From Stakelama saccharophila (GTDB lineage: Bacteria > Pseudomonadota > Alphaproteobacteria > Sphingomonadales > Sphingomonadaceae), in the NCBI RefSeq assembly GCF_032229225.1, contig NZ_CP135076.1:1655001-1719000 (forward strand): DNA of 64,000 nt, given 5' to 3'. The notes beneath the pieces are model-generated. The model was not told the DNA's origin, ran no database searches, and was given only the letters and a program-made list of their open reading frames with translations. Shown in pieces: positions 51,515 through 60,498 of this stretch. A program made the translations under genes and the position numbers. Position 1 is the first letter of the stretch. Every line of letters starts with the position of its first letter.

Positions 51515-52067
51515 TCAGAGGCGGTGGAGGGGAGGCGGGGCGCGGTTCAACCACGCATGCGAGCGCGGCCCGGCGATCGAGGAAAGGACCGCTGGCCGGA
51601 TAGCGACATAGGCGCTCGCCTCGAAATGCACGAAAACGACGGGTGGCGGGGCGAGATAATGTCCGGATAGCGCAATGTCGCTGCAAATCGGGCATGTCGC
51701 GGGCGATTTGTCCGGGTCCCCGTCCGCTGGATGATGTGTATGCGACGATGGGCGGGGGGGCGGCCGGCGATTTGCCGGGGCTCTGGTCCGCGACAAACCG
51801 GTGACCCGTGCCCGACGTGCCGGATGCCGTCGCAGCCACGGGATCAAGACTGAAATGCAGATGGGTCCGGCTGACAAAGCTCTGCCAACCGAACGCGGCC
51901 AATGTGAGCAGCAAGGCAGCGAAGAGCCACCTGTTGGGCTGGCCGACCCGGAAGCGAAACTTACCGACCACCCGATGTCGACCCGATCCCAATAATGCAA
52001 TGTCGAGGGGCGCGAACCATATCCTTCGGGCCACGTCATGCGGCCGGGACAGTATATGGTATCTCAT
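51515..52067 (-). pseudogene. DUF2946-like membrane protein gene, frameshifted at a G7 tract
   Basis: The first part (52067 to about 51760) reads 'RYHILSRPHDVARR', a membrane helix 'WLFAALLLTLAAFGWQSF' and 'SRTHLHFSLDPVAAT'. At seven G's (51754-51760) the sensible frame changes by one. The second part, ending at 51515, reads 'HTHHPADGDPDKSPATCPIC', 'SDIALSGHYLAPPPVV' and ends 'SHAWLNRAPPPLHRL', the cysteine-containing C-terminus I associate with DUF2946 proteins. Six G's instead of seven would restore one frame of about 180 codons. Either a real inactivating or phase-variable slip or a sequencing error. Confidence 0.65.
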
Positions 52068-52101
52068 CACATTCTGTGAATCGGCGAGACCGCCGGAACG
52101 A

Positions 52102-52806
52102 TCAATGCCAGAAGGCCAAACGAACGAACGCGACCGCGACGATCGCGGTGGCCACGAGCATTGTCGCCGCCGGTGTTCGCGCACGCGCTTCGGGCAACAG
52201 ATCAGAGGTGGCAATGAACAGGAAGATGCCGGCGAACAGCGCTACCATCACCGCAAGCGCGGACCGGGACGGCGCCAGCAGCCCGGCGCACACCGCGCCC
52301 AGTACGGGCGCGGCGGCGTTCGCGACGAGCCAGCGGCGTGCGAGCGATGGTGAACCATTTCTGGCGGTCACCAGCGATACGGTGTTGATGCCGTGCGCCA
52401 GGCCGTGCGCGACCGCAGCGCCTGCCATGAGCAGGCCTGTCTTGAGCGAAAAGGAAAAGCCGACGCCGGCCATCAGGCCGTCGACAAAGGCGTGGAGGAA
52501 AAAGCTCGTCGGACCCAGATGCCGCGCCAGCCTGCCTTTCATCGTTGCCGCCGAAGCCCGGTCGGCGACCAGATAGGCCGCATAGCCCAGCGCCGCCACG
52601 ACGAAGATGGTGCCGTCCGGCCAGATTCCTTCGGCCAGTTCGATCGCCTCGGGCAACAGGGCCATCAGCGCGATCGCGAAAATCGCGCCGGAAGACAGCG
52701 AAAGCAGCAGCGAACGACGCCGTGTCATCACCGATGCGATGCCGCCGCCCAGCAGAATTGCCAGGCCCGACAGCATTCCGAAGCCCGGCGGAAGCAGAAA
52801 GTTCAT
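52102..52806 (-). CDS. ZIP-family metal transporter
   Basis: This is a 234-residue, eight-helix inner-membrane protein. ZIP signatures include 'LPPGFGMLSGLAILLGGGIAS', 'SSGAIFAIALMALLPEAIEL', the metal-site helices 'TSFFLHAFVDGLMAGVGFSF' and 'VAHGLAHGINTVSLVTA', and 'FIATSDLLPEA'. It takes up zinc or another divalent cation. ATG 52806 is preferred, since upstream in-frame codons to 52878 lie over a short ORF. That ORF ends 22 bp upstream, and a metal-operator-like dyad precedes it, consistent with control by a Zur/Fur-type regulator. Confidence 0.85.
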   Translation of the reverse strand: MNFLLPPGFGMLSGLAILLGGGIASVMTRRRSLLLSLSSGAIFAIALMALLPEAIELAEGIWPDGTIFVVAALGYAAYLVADRASAATMKGRLARHLGPTSFFLHAFVDGLMAGVGFSFSLKTGLLMAGAAVAHGLAHGINTVSLVTARNGSPSLARRWLVANAAAPVLGAVCAGLLAPSRSALAVMVALFAGIFLFIATSDLLPEARARTPAATMLVATAIVAVAFVRLAFWH

Positions 52807-52828
52807 CGATGATGGTCGCTTGAACGGG

Positions 52829-52930
52829 TTACGACGCGGTCGCCTTGCCGCGCAACTCGTCCGCGAGCGCGTCGGCATGATAGACCTTGTGCGGTGCCCC
52901 GCTGATCGCCGTGCCTGTGAATCGAAGCAT
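52829..52930 (-). CDS. 33-codon small ORF upstream of the ZIP gene
   Basis: ATG 52930 to TAA 52829 encodes a 33-residue soluble peptide beginning 'MLRFTGTAISGAPHKVYHAD' and ending 'LRGKATAS'. Codons after the first few are GC-rich at the third position, as in real genes here. It holds two histidines but no cysteine. It lies directly between an A/T-rich dyad and the ZIP transporter. It could be a small protein, a leader peptide or chance. No family recognised. Confidence 0.4.
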   Translation of the reverse strand: MLRFTGTAISGAPHKVYHADALADELRGKATAS

Positions 52931-52947
52931 CCCGCTTTTCCGCGTGC

Positions 52948-52972
52948 AATTTATGATATATTGTTACATAGC
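52948..52972. promoter_or_regulatory. Metal-regulator-like operator / promoter between ZIP unit and phosphoesterase
   Basis: The A/T-rich segment contains TATGATATATTGTTACATA, an imperfect 19-bp dyad (TATG...CATA ends, 12 of 19 positions symmetrical) reminiscent of Zur/Fur boxes. It lies just upstream of the 33-codon ORF and ZIP gene on the minus strand and about 130 bp before the phosphoesterase on the plus strand. Confidence 0.4.
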
Positions 52973-53098
52973 GAGCGAAGGCATTGATCGTCAACCGACC
53001 AGGCGAAGGCAGGAACCCGATAGGCCGAACCGGCTCTTGTTCCGGGTCGACAATCCTGCGAGGTCGCAGCGGCGAAGGCATCAGGAAAGGGGCAGTGC

Positions 53099-54772
53099 GT
53101 GGCGAATCGATCCGATCATTCCGATGGCAGGGAACCGCTTGCCAACCCCCGTCGCCGCTTGCTTCTGGGCGGCGCTGCTGCCGCGGCCGGGGTGGCCGCG
53201 TTCGGACACGGCGATGCGGTAGCGCGGACCGCCAATCCGGGCGGCGGCGCGGCGTCCGGATCGCTCGACGATGCGCTGCGCGAGCATATCGACACCGTCG
53301 TGGTGATCTTTGCCGAGAACCGCAGCTTCAACAATCTGTTCGGAAATTTCCCTGGCGTGGAGCAGCCCTTGTCCAAGGTTCCGCGCGAGCGCTGGCTGCA
53401 GCGCGATCGTGACGGCCGCGTGCTTGATACGCTGCCCCCGATCTGGGGCGGACTGGTGCCGAACAAGCAGGTCGCACGGCACCGCGAATATCAGATCGGC
53501 GAGGATGCCTTTCCGGCGCTCGACAACGCCCCCTTCGCGTTGCGCACGCCCGAGGGCGACCCGTTGCCGCAGGGGCTGGTCACCCGCGACCTGATCCACG
53601 CCTTCTACAACAACCAGTTGCAGATCAATGGCGGCCGCAATGACGGTTTCGTCGCCTGGGGCGACAGCGGTGCGCTGACCATGGGGCATTATGGCGACAA
53701 CAACACCAATATGCGCCTGTGGCGGATCGCGCGCGATTACACGCTGTGCGACAATTTCTTCATGGGTGCGTTCGGCGGATCGTTTCTCAACCACCAATAT
53801 CTGATCGCGGCGCGGCCGCCTTTCTATCCCGACGCGGACCGCAGTCCGGCCAGGGGACGCATCACCGTGCTGGAGGGCGACGATCCCAAGGGCATCCGGC
53901 CGAAACAAACCGCCGAATCTCCGGCGAGCGCGATGGATGGGCCGGTGCGCTTCGTCCCCAATTCGCTGTCGCCCGATTTCTATGCGGTCAACACGATGCT
54001 GCCGCCCTATGCGCCGACCTATCGGCTCGACCCCGCCCGGCCGGGCTATGGCGACTGGTCGGACGCGCACACAATGGTCCCGCAACGGCATGCGACGATC
54101 GGCGACATGCTGTCGGTACGCGGCGTCGACTGGGCCTGGTATGCCGGCGGCTGGGACGCGGCGATGGAGGGGCATGGCAACGACAAGGCGTTCCCATCGG
54201 AGCCGAATTTCCAGCCGCATCATCAACCGCTCAACTATTTCGTCCGCTTCGCGCCGGGGACCGATGCGCGCAAACAGCATCTGCGCGACGGCGGGACGGG
54301 CGAGACGGCGCGCACCAACCGCTTCGTCGCAGATGCCGAGGCCGGACGGCTGCCGAGCGTGACCTATTACAAGCCGCAGGGCAGCCTGAACATGCACGCC
54401 GGTTATTCGGACGTGGAGGCGGGCGACCGCCATATCGCCGGCGTCATCGACACGCTGCGCACCAGTCCGCAATGGGACAAGATGCTGATTATCGTCACCT
54501 TCGACGAGAATGGCGGTTGGTGGGACCATGTCGCGCCGCCCGCGGGCGACCGCTGGGGCCCCGGTACGCGGGTGCCGGCGCTGATCGTGTCGCCATATGC
54601 AAAACGGGGTGCGGTCGATCACACGATTTATGACACCGGCTCGATCGCCCGCTTCCTCGCCCGCCGTTTCGGGCTTGCGAAGCTTCCCGGCCTGATCGAG
54701 CGCGAACGCGCCATGATCGCCGCGGGCGGGCCGCCGCCGGGCGACCTTACGGGTGCGCTCGATCTCGCCTGA
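53099..54772 (+). CDS. AcpA/phospholipase C-type phosphoesterase, Tat-exported
   Basis: This 557-residue member of the phosphoesterase family includes AcpA acid phosphatase and non-haemolytic phospholipase C. A twin-arginine signal 'PRRRLLLGGAAAAAGVAAFG' is followed by 'IDTVVVIFAENRSFNNLFGNFPG' (metal/nucleophile region), 'CDNFFMGAFGGSFLNHQYLIA', 'WYAGGWDAA', and the C-terminal metal-binding 'IIVTFDENGGWWDHVAPP'. It would hydrolyse phosphomonoesters or phospholipid headgroups in the periplasm. GTG 53099 follows AAAGGGG. It converges with the PLD-family gene after three bases. First gene of the phosphate region. Confidence 0.9.
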   Translation: MANRSDHSDGREPLANPRRRLLLGGAAAAAGVAAFGHGDAVARTANPGGGAASGSLDDALREHIDTVVVIFAENRSFNNLFGNFPGVEQPLSKVPRERWLQRDRDGRVLDTLPPIWGGLVPNKQVARHREYQIGEDAFPALDNAPFALRTPEGDPLPQGLVTRDLIHAFYNNQLQINGGRNDGFVAWGDSGALTMGHYGDNNTNMRLWRIARDYTLCDNFFMGAFGGSFLNHQYLIAARPPFYPDADRSPARGRITVLEGDDPKGIRPKQTAESPASAMDGPVRFVPNSLSPDFYAVNTMLPPYAPTYRLDPARPGYGDWSDAHTMVPQRHATIGDMLSVRGVDWAWYAGGWDAAMEGHGNDKAFPSEPNFQPHHQPLNYFVRFAPGTDARKQHLRDGGTGETARTNRFVADAEAGRLPSVTYYKPQGSLNMHAGYSDVEAGDRHIAGVIDTLRTSPQWDKMLIIVTFDENGGWWDHVAPPAGDRWGPGTRVPALIVSPYAKRGAVDHTIYDTGSIARFLARRFGLAKLPGLIERERAMIAAGGPPPGDLTGALDLA

Positions 54773-54775
54773 GCA

Positions 54776-55891
54776 TCAACCGCCCGGATGGACCGGCGGC
54801 CGGGCCTTGGCGGTGGCGAAGCTGGCGGCGTAGCCGCTGTTCCATAGCTGGTTCTCCAACGCGCGCAGCCGCTTCTCCATCGCCGTGTCGCGCAAGACGA
54901 CCTCGACATTGCGCGACATGTCCAGATAGCCGCCTTCCCAGTTGCTCGTCCCGATCCAGGCCACGGCATCGTCGATCGTCATCACCTTGGTATGAACGAC
55001 ACGGGCATAAGGGATTGTGCCCGATGCGGGCTGCGGAATGCTGGCGACGCGGATTTCGACGCCCGGCACCGTCGCCAGGCTGGTCAGCCCCGGCAGCCGC
55101 TTGTCGGTCATCGCCCAGTCGGCGATTATCAGCCGGATCGTTAGCCCGCGCGCGGCAGCGGCGCGCAGCGCATCGTCGATGACATGATAGTCGCCGCCGC
55201 CGAACGCCGTGGTCGAATAGTCCATTACCTCGATCGCGATGCCGCGCTTTGCGGCACGGATCAGCTTGACCAATGTCGCTTGTGAATCGCCCACGCCGGG
55301 CGGATCATAGGCGTTGGGGCTGGCGACGAGCAGCGCATGGCCCTCGACCGGCGAATATTCACGCTTGCGCAGCGGCGGCACCGTCCTGCCCGCTGCGATC
55401 CGGGCCTGCGCTGTCCAATCATGGTCGAAAATCGCCTGCAGCCGGCTCGCCATGTCGGCATCGGTGATGCGCAGCCCGGTCTCATCGATCTGCGACAGCG
55501 ATCGCCAGTCGAAATTCTGGCTGCCGACATAGGCTTCGCGTCCGTCGACGATGAAGAACTTGGCGTGGATGATCCCGTCGCCGGCAATGTCGGACCAGGC
55601 GAGCGTGCGGAATTCAAGGTTCGGAATCCGCTTCAGCCGGGCGATGGTCGCCGGCTTCGACATGGCCTCGCCCTTTTTCTCCATCAGGAAGCGGATATGG
55701 ACGCCGCGCCGCCCGGCGGCGTCGAGCGCGGCGATGACCGTATCGAGCGCTTCGCCGGATCTGCCCGCGACATAGAATTGTTCGATCGCGACATCATGCT
55801 GCGCGCGATCGATCATATCGGCCCACACCGTCGCCGGGTCGCGCAGTGCGTATTTCGTATTCCGTATTCCGGTCTGTAACGATGCTGACAT
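54776..55891 (-). CDS. Phospholipase D-family protein (two HKD motifs)
   Basis: This 371-residue protein has two PLD catalytic motifs. The first is 'IIHAKFFIVDGREAYVGSQNFDWRS' near residue 110. The second is 'VVHTKVMTIDDAVAWIGTSNWEGG' near 300. Both keep His, Lys and Asp. The layout matches cardiolipin synthase/PLD-like phosphatidyltransferases. No signal peptide is evident, so it is cytoplasmic or peripheral. ATG 55891 with GTG 55897 as alternative. It is divergent from the sigma-factor gene with only 35 bp between starts, and a PHO-box-like repeat lies across its start codon. A role in phospholipid turnover under phosphate limitation is possible (inference). Confidence 0.9.
   Translation of the reverse strand: MSASLQTGIRNTKYALRDPATVWADMIDRAQHDVAIEQFYVAGRSGEALDTVIAALDAAGRRGVHIRFLMEKKGEAMSKPATIARLKRIPNLEFRTLAWSDIAGDGIIHAKFFIVDGREAYVGSQNFDWRSLSQIDETGLRITDADMASRLQAIFDHDWTAQARIAAGRTVPPLRKREYSPVEGHALLVASPNAYDPPGVGDSQATLVKLIRAAKRGIAIEVMDYSTTAFGGGDYHVIDDALRAAAARGLTIRLIIADWAMTDKRLPGLTSLATVPGVEIRVASIPQPASGTIPYARVVHTKVMTIDDAVAWIGTSNWEGGYLDMSRNVEVVLRDTAMEKRLRALENQLWNSGYAASFATAKARPPVHPGG
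55874..55891 (+). promoter_or_regulatory. PHO-box-like direct repeat
   Basis: CTGTAAC (55874-55880), a 4-bp spacer, then CTGACAT (55885-55891), resembling the PhoB box of two CTGTCAT-type 7-mers four bases apart. There are two mismatches in the first unit and one in the second. It ends 35 bp before the sigma-factor ATG but overlaps the PLD start codon, and no clear -10 follows, so this is tentative. Confidence 0.35.
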
Positions 55892-55926
55892 GTGCACGGC
55901 CCATTGGCGCGCCTGTCGTCAAACTT

Positions 55927-56508
55927 ATGCCGGAATCCATGGACGCGCTTCGCCCAATTGACCTTTGGTTCCTTGACGAGATTCTGCCGCATGAACCGAT
56001 ATTTCGTGCAAAGGCGCGAACGTTGGCCAACTCGGATGAGGAGGCGAGCGATCTCCTGCAGGAAGCCTTTGCGAAGTTGATGAGCGTGGATGGCTGGCAG
56101 GCAATCGAGTGCCCCCGCGCCTATACGCTAAGCATCTTGCGCAACCTGGCGATCAAGCGGCTGCGTAGAGCAAAGTTGATCGAATTCCGGCAACTGGCGG
56201 ACGCTGGACGGGACGAACCAGCCGATATCGCTCCGGATGCCTTTCAGATCCTTGCTGGTCGCGATCAGGTGCGGCTTGTGCTGGAGATCATCGACGCGTT
56301 GCCCGAACGCAACCGGCGGGTGGTCCGCATGCGCCGTATCGAAGGCAAAAGTCTCAAACAGATTGCCGAGTCTCTGCGACTGAGCCAGTCGACCGTAGAA
56401 AAGCGGCTGGCGCGCGGACTGGAACTCTTGACGCGGGCGCTGGAACGTGCGGACCGGATTTCGGTTTTTCGCGACACTTCGGCGACTTCCGGACGCCGCA
56501 CCGGATAA
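55927..56508 (+). CDS. ECF sigma factor, FecI-like
   Basis: This sigma-70 family protein is about 193 residues. Region 2 reads 'RAKARTLANSDEEASDLLQEAFAKLM...CPRAYTLSILRNLAIKRLRRAK'. Region 4 reads 'IDALPERNRRVVRMRRIEGKSLKQIAESLRLSQSTVEKRLARGLELL'. ATG 55927 is used. Codons upstream in frame (ATG 55882, GTG 55846) overlap the divergent gene. Followed after 76 bp by a FecR-type anti-sigma gene and then a TonB receptor with a signalling domain. This is the complete cell-surface signalling trio, so it should direct transcription of the receptor and phosphatase genes. Confidence 0.92.
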   Translation: MPESMDALRPIDLWFLDEILPHEPIFRAKARTLANSDEEASDLLQEAFAKLMSVDGWQAIECPRAYTLSILRNLAIKRLRRAKLIEFRQLADAGRDEPADIAPDAFQILAGRDQVRLVLEIIDALPERNRRVVRMRRIEGKSLKQIAESLRLSQSTVEKRLARGLELLTRALERADRISVFRDTSATSGRRTG

Positions 56509-56584
56509 TATCGTCAAAAAAGTGGTGGCGACAGCCGTCCTGGAACTCTTATGGGTAATGAGGGGCAAATGAGCAGGTACGCGT

Positions 56585-57598
56585 TTGCGACAGGAAACGC
56601 ACAGTAGCGACGAGCAGGACGCACTCGCAACGGCTGCCGAATGGTTCGCGGCTATTGATGCGGGCACAGCGGACATGTCGGCATTCGAGCGCTGGCGCGC
56701 GTCCGATCCTCGCAATGCGGTTGCCTTCGCGCGCATCGCCCGAAGCTGGCAGGCGATGGAAGATGTCGGAGACCTCGATCCCGATCGGCAGCGGGCCGGC
56801 AATGGTGCCAAGGAAGTCGCCCCGGCTCGCCTGACGCGGCGCGGCATCATCCGCGGGGCGATCGGGGCGGGCGCGGGCATGCTGGCGATCGGCGCAGGCG
56901 TGCTGGCGGATAGCGCGCCGAGCGAGGCGCATACGCGCGCCGGCGAGCGCCGGATGGTTGCCTTGCCCGGCGCGACCAGCATCGTGTTGAACGGCGACAC
57001 CGCAATCTCCTGGCGCAAGCATGACAAGCATATCGAAGTTTGGCTGGAGCGCGGAGAGATCGCGCTGGTGCTCCGTGAAGCACCGCTTCCGCTTCTCGTT
57101 CATGGCGGTAAGGCGTCCGCATTGCTGGAGCCGGGCCGATACAATGCCCGCCTTACGGGCGGGCTGCTGGATGTCGGGGTTATCCGCGGCACCGCTGCCC
57201 TGTCCATTTCGAATACCGTTTCCGCAGACGGGAGCGGATCCATCGTCAAGGCGAACGAAGCGGCGCTGGTCGGACGCGAAACGCATCTGCATCCGATGAA
57301 CAGCAAGCAGGTCGAGGCGCTGCTTGCCTGGCCGCACGGCGAAATCGTCTTCAACGATGAACCGCTCTCGGTCGCGATCGAGCGGTACAACCGCCAATCG
57401 CCGGTAAGACTGGTGCTCGGCGATCCTGCGCTTGGAAATATTCGGGTCGGCGGACGGTTCACCTCCAGCAACCCGAATTCCTTTCTGAAGGCGTTGCGCG
57501 CATCATTCGATATCCGCGCCGAGCGGACCGACAAGGCCGTCGTGCTGATGGGCGGCAAAAAATTTATTCGATCGGATTTGGCGGTTCCGGCAAGCTGA
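56585..57598 (+). CDS. FecR-type anti-sigma factor / sigma regulator
   Basis: This 337-residue membrane protein has a cytoplasmic N-terminal DUF4880-type domain ('ALATAAEWFAAIDAGTADMSAFERWRASDPRNAVAFARIARSW') that binds the sigma factor. A twin-arginine-containing membrane helix 'TRRGIIRGAIGAGAGMLAIG' (about residues 80-105) follows. The periplasmic FecR domain reads 'RMVALPGATSIVLNGDTAISW...VWLERGEIALVL', and a C-terminal STN-like segment reads 'FNDEPLSVAIERYNRQSPVRL'. The start is TTG 56585, with AGCAGG seven bases upstream. It relays receptor occupancy to the sigma factor encoded just before it. Confidence 0.92.
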   Translation: MRQETHSSDEQDALATAAEWFAAIDAGTADMSAFERWRASDPRNAVAFARIARSWQAMEDVGDLDPDRQRAGNGAKEVAPARLTRRGIIRGAIGAGAGMLAIGAGVLADSAPSEAHTRAGERRMVALPGATSIVLNGDTAISWRKHDKHIEVWLERGEIALVLREAPLPLLVHGGKASALLEPGRYNARLTGGLLDVGVIRGTAALSISNTVSADGSGSIVKANEAALVGRETHLHPMNSKQVEALLAWPHGEIVFNDEPLSVAIERYNRQSPVRLVLGDPALGNIRVGGRFTSSNPNSFLKALRASFDIRAERTDKAVVLMGGKKFIRSDLAVPAS

Positions 57599-57644
57599 AG
57601 GGTCTTTCCGTCCGAGGCATCACCTTTCGAGCCACGGGGGAAAA

Positions 57645-60479
57645 ATGAACCGCAACGCTATCGCTTCGCTGGGCATGTTGTCGGCCGCCGCTATGACGGC
57701 CAGCGCGCCGGCGTCCGCTCAGACCACGATGCAGGAATACAATATAGGTCCGCAGTCGCTTTCGTCGGCGCTGCAGGAATTTTCGCGCGTATCCGACATC
57801 CAGGTCCTGTTTCCTTCGGACGCCATTGCCGACAGGCGAACTGACGGTATCCACGGCCGGATGACGGCGCGCGAGGCGGTGCAGCGCCTGATCGATGGCA
57901 GCAGGCTTCGCATTGCGAGCATCGACGACAACACGATCGCGCTGACTGCCATCACGACGGACACGACCAGGGCACCGCAGGTCGCCAGCACCGATGCCGG
58001 CCGGGACATCATCGTCACTGCCCGCGTCGCGCGCGAGAAGGCGATCGCGATGAAACGCGAAGCGACCAATATTCGCGAGGTCGCCACGGCGGATTCGGCC
58101 GGCAAGCTGCCCGACAAGAACCTGGCGGATGCGCTCAGCCGCCTCACCGGTGTTTCCTTGGAGCGAGACAAGGGCGAGGGGCGCTTCGTTTCGATCCGCG
58201 GAATTTCGCCCGAATTGAACAATGTGACGCTGGGCGGGCAGCCGACCGCGCTTCCCGATGTCGACGGCCGGGCCGGCCGGGCCGCGCCGCTCGACGTAAT
58301 CGGATCGGGCGATTTTCAGGCGGTCGAGGTGATCAAGACGCTGCGTCCCGACATGGATGCGCAAGGCATCGGCGGCACCATCAACATCCTGCCGCCCAGC
58401 GGCTTCGACCGGACCAAGGCATTCGGCTATGCGTCGGCGGAATACGGCGTCAACGATCTCGAATCCGCTGCCGATATCTACAGCGGCAGCGCCGGATACG
58501 GCACCCAGTTCGGCGATGGCGGCATGGCGCTGTTTCTGGGCGGCGAATATTCGAAGCGCGAATACCGCACCGAGAATGTTGCCGGGTCGCGTTGGAGCGA
58601 GGAAGGCGGCTATTATGTGCCCGACCGGCTGCGCTTGCAGAATTTCAGTTCCTCGCGCGAGCGCTACGGCCTCACCGGCAATCTCGACATGCGCAACGAT
58701 GACGGCAACAGCGGCTATTTCCGCGTCGTCTATAACCATTTCACGCAAGAGGATTATCGTCCCGAACTGCAATTCGACAAGGACGGAAACATCCTGAATC
58801 AGACGCCGACCACCGGCACCTTCACCGAAGGCGACGTCAACCTGGAATCGCTGCGCAAGGAAGCGGAACGGTCGATCCTCAACATGAGCATAGGGTCCAA
58901 GCTCAGCTTCGGCGACGGCAGTCTGATCGTGGAACCGCAATTCACCTATTCCAAGGCGCACGAGAATGTGCCCGTCTATGACGCCTATGAATTCAACGTC
59001 GATGAGAACCAGCCGATCGACTATGATCTGAGCGACCAACTCTTTACCTTCGATACCGGGCAGATGCGGTTCGACCCGGCCAATTTCGTGCTCGACGAAT
59101 TCCGCATCGATACGTCGAAGGAAAAGGAACAACTGCTCGTTCCCTCGCTCGACGTGACGTGGAAGCCGGAGCTTCTGGGGACGGGCACCTATTTCAAGAT
59201 CGGCGGCAAGGCGACGTTGCGGCACCGTTTCGTCAACGACAATTCCAACCGCTACAATTCGGTCGATCCGCTTTATCTCGACGGGTTTTCAATTTCCGGG
59301 CCGGATGATTTCCGGGGGAAGTACAATATCGGTCCGTTGCCGGACCAGGACGCGCTGCGCGCCTATTTCGACGCCCATCCCGAAGCGTTCGCGCTGAACG
59401 AGGCGCGCTCGATCAGCAATTCGTTCGAGGACGATTACGATATCACGGAGAAAATCTTCGCCGGCTATGCGCTCGCCAATCTCGATCTCGGAGCACTGAC
59501 TTTGCTTGGCGGCGTCCGCGTGGAGCATACCGATACGACGATTGGCGCGACGCAGGTTCTCGAACTCGACGGCGATTTCGCCGGCACCGAACCGATGACC
59601 GGCAAGCACAACTATACCGATGTCTTTCCCAACGTGCAGGCGCGTTATGACATTACCGACACGCTGCTGGTGCGCGCGGCCTATACTACGGCGATGGGGC
59701 GGCCCGATTATGTCGCGCTGGCGCCGATTTCGACGCTGGAGGCTGACGAGACGACACCGGGTTCGAACCTGTATGACGGCGAACTGGAGATCGGCAATCC
59801 CGAACTGAAACCGTACAAGGCGCAGAATCTCGACCTCACGCTGGAATTCTATCCCAACAAGGGCGGGCTGCTCTCGGTGGGCGCGTTCTACAAACATGTC
59901 GACAACCCTATCTTCGAACGCAGCCTGTTCTTCACCGACGTCACGCGCGACGGTCGCGACTTCCGGGAACTGAGCGTCGACACGACGGAAAATGCCGAAA
60001 GCGGCGAAATCTACGGGCTGGAGGTGAATGTGCAGCAGCAACTCGCCTTCCTGCCGGGCCTGTTGTCGGGTTTCGGCGTTTCGGCCAATGCGAGCTTCAT
60101 CAAATCGTCGGTCACCGTGTTCGGCCGCGACGACGACCTGTCCTTCTTCACGCAGCCCGACCGCGTCTATAATGCGCAGCTCTTCTACGAAAAGGGCATC
60201 ATCGCGGCGCGCGTCGCCTACCAATATCGTTCCGAGTTCCTCGAATCACTGGGCGGCGAAGCGATGGAAGACATCTATCAGGACAGCAACGGCCAGCTCG
60301 ATGCCAAGCTGAGCGTGAAACTGCTCAAGAATGTCGTTGCCTATGCCGAAGGGCAGAACCTGACCGACGAGCCGTTCCGCCGCTATCAGGGCGTGCCATC
60401 TCACCTTGCCGGCGAAGGCGAATCCGGCAACGAGATTTTCGGACGCACCTTCCGCTTCGGCCTGTCGGCGCAGTTCTAA
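57645..60479 (+). CDS. TonB-dependent transducer with N-terminal STN signalling domain
   Basis: This is a 944-residue outer-membrane receptor. After a signal peptide (to 'APASAQ') comes an STN domain, residues about 28-105 ('YNIGPQSLSSALQEFSRVSDIQVLFPSDAI...MTAREAVQRLIDGSRLRI'). The plug follows ('DIIVTARVAREKAIAMKREA', 'GKLPDKNLADALSRLTGVSL', 'GIGGTINILPPSGFDRTKAF'), and a barrel ending 'GRTFRFGLSAQF'. The STN domain is what contacts a FecR protein, encoded immediately upstream. Unlike FecA/FpvA systems there is no iron gene nearby. Three phosphatase genes follow, so the ligand may be an organophosphate (inference). The PhoD gene starts 19 bp after the stop. Confidence 0.95.
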   Translation: MNRNAIASLGMLSAAAMTASAPASAQTTMQEYNIGPQSLSSALQEFSRVSDIQVLFPSDAIADRRTDGIHGRMTAREAVQRLIDGSRLRIASIDDNTIALTAITTDTTRAPQVASTDAGRDIIVTARVAREKAIAMKREATNIREVATADSAGKLPDKNLADALSRLTGVSLERDKGEGRFVSIRGISPELNNVTLGGQPTALPDVDGRAGRAAPLDVIGSGDFQAVEVIKTLRPDMDAQGIGGTINILPPSGFDRTKAFGYASAEYGVNDLESAADIYSGSAGYGTQFGDGGMALFLGGEYSKREYRTENVAGSRWSEEGGYYVPDRLRLQNFSSSRERYGLTGNLDMRNDDGNSGYFRVVYNHFTQEDYRPELQFDKDGNILNQTPTTGTFTEGDVNLESLRKEAERSILNMSIGSKLSFGDGSLIVEPQFTYSKAHENVPVYDAYEFNVDENQPIDYDLSDQLFTFDTGQMRFDPANFVLDEFRIDTSKEKEQLLVPSLDVTWKPELLGTGTYFKIGGKATLRHRFVNDNSNRYNSVDPLYLDGFSISGPDDFRGKYNIGPLPDQDALRAYFDAHPEAFALNEARSISNSFEDDYDITEKIFAGYALANLDLGALTLLGGVRVEHTDTTIGATQVLELDGDFAGTEPMTGKHNYTDVFPNVQARYDITDTLLVRAAYTTAMGRPDYVALAPISTLEADETTPGSNLYDGELEIGNPELKPYKAQNLDLTLEFYPNKGGLLSVGAFYKHVDNPIFERSLFFTDVTRDGRDFRELSVDTTENAESGEIYGLEVNVQQQLAFLPGLLSGFGVSANASFIKSSVTVFGRDDDLSFFTQPDRVYNAQLFYEKGIIAARVAYQYRSEFLESLGGEAMEDIYQDSNGQLDAKLSVKLLKNVVAYAEGQNLTDEPFRRYQGVPSHLAGEGESGNEIFGRTFRFGLSAQF

Positions 60480-60498
60480 AGGGGAAGGAAGAGCCGTG

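Noticed and set aside
52948-53098. PHO box upstream of the AcpA-like phosphoesterase
   Set aside because: Only one weak TTGTTACAT-like unit is present, with no second repeat at the right spacing. The A/T-rich dyad fits a metal regulator better.
55927-60479. Classical ferric-siderophore uptake system for the FecI/FecR/TonB trio
   Set aside because: Not excluded by the trio itself, but no siderophore, haem or iron-reductase gene is nearby and the immediate downstream genes are three phosphatases, so an iron role is not the preferred reading.
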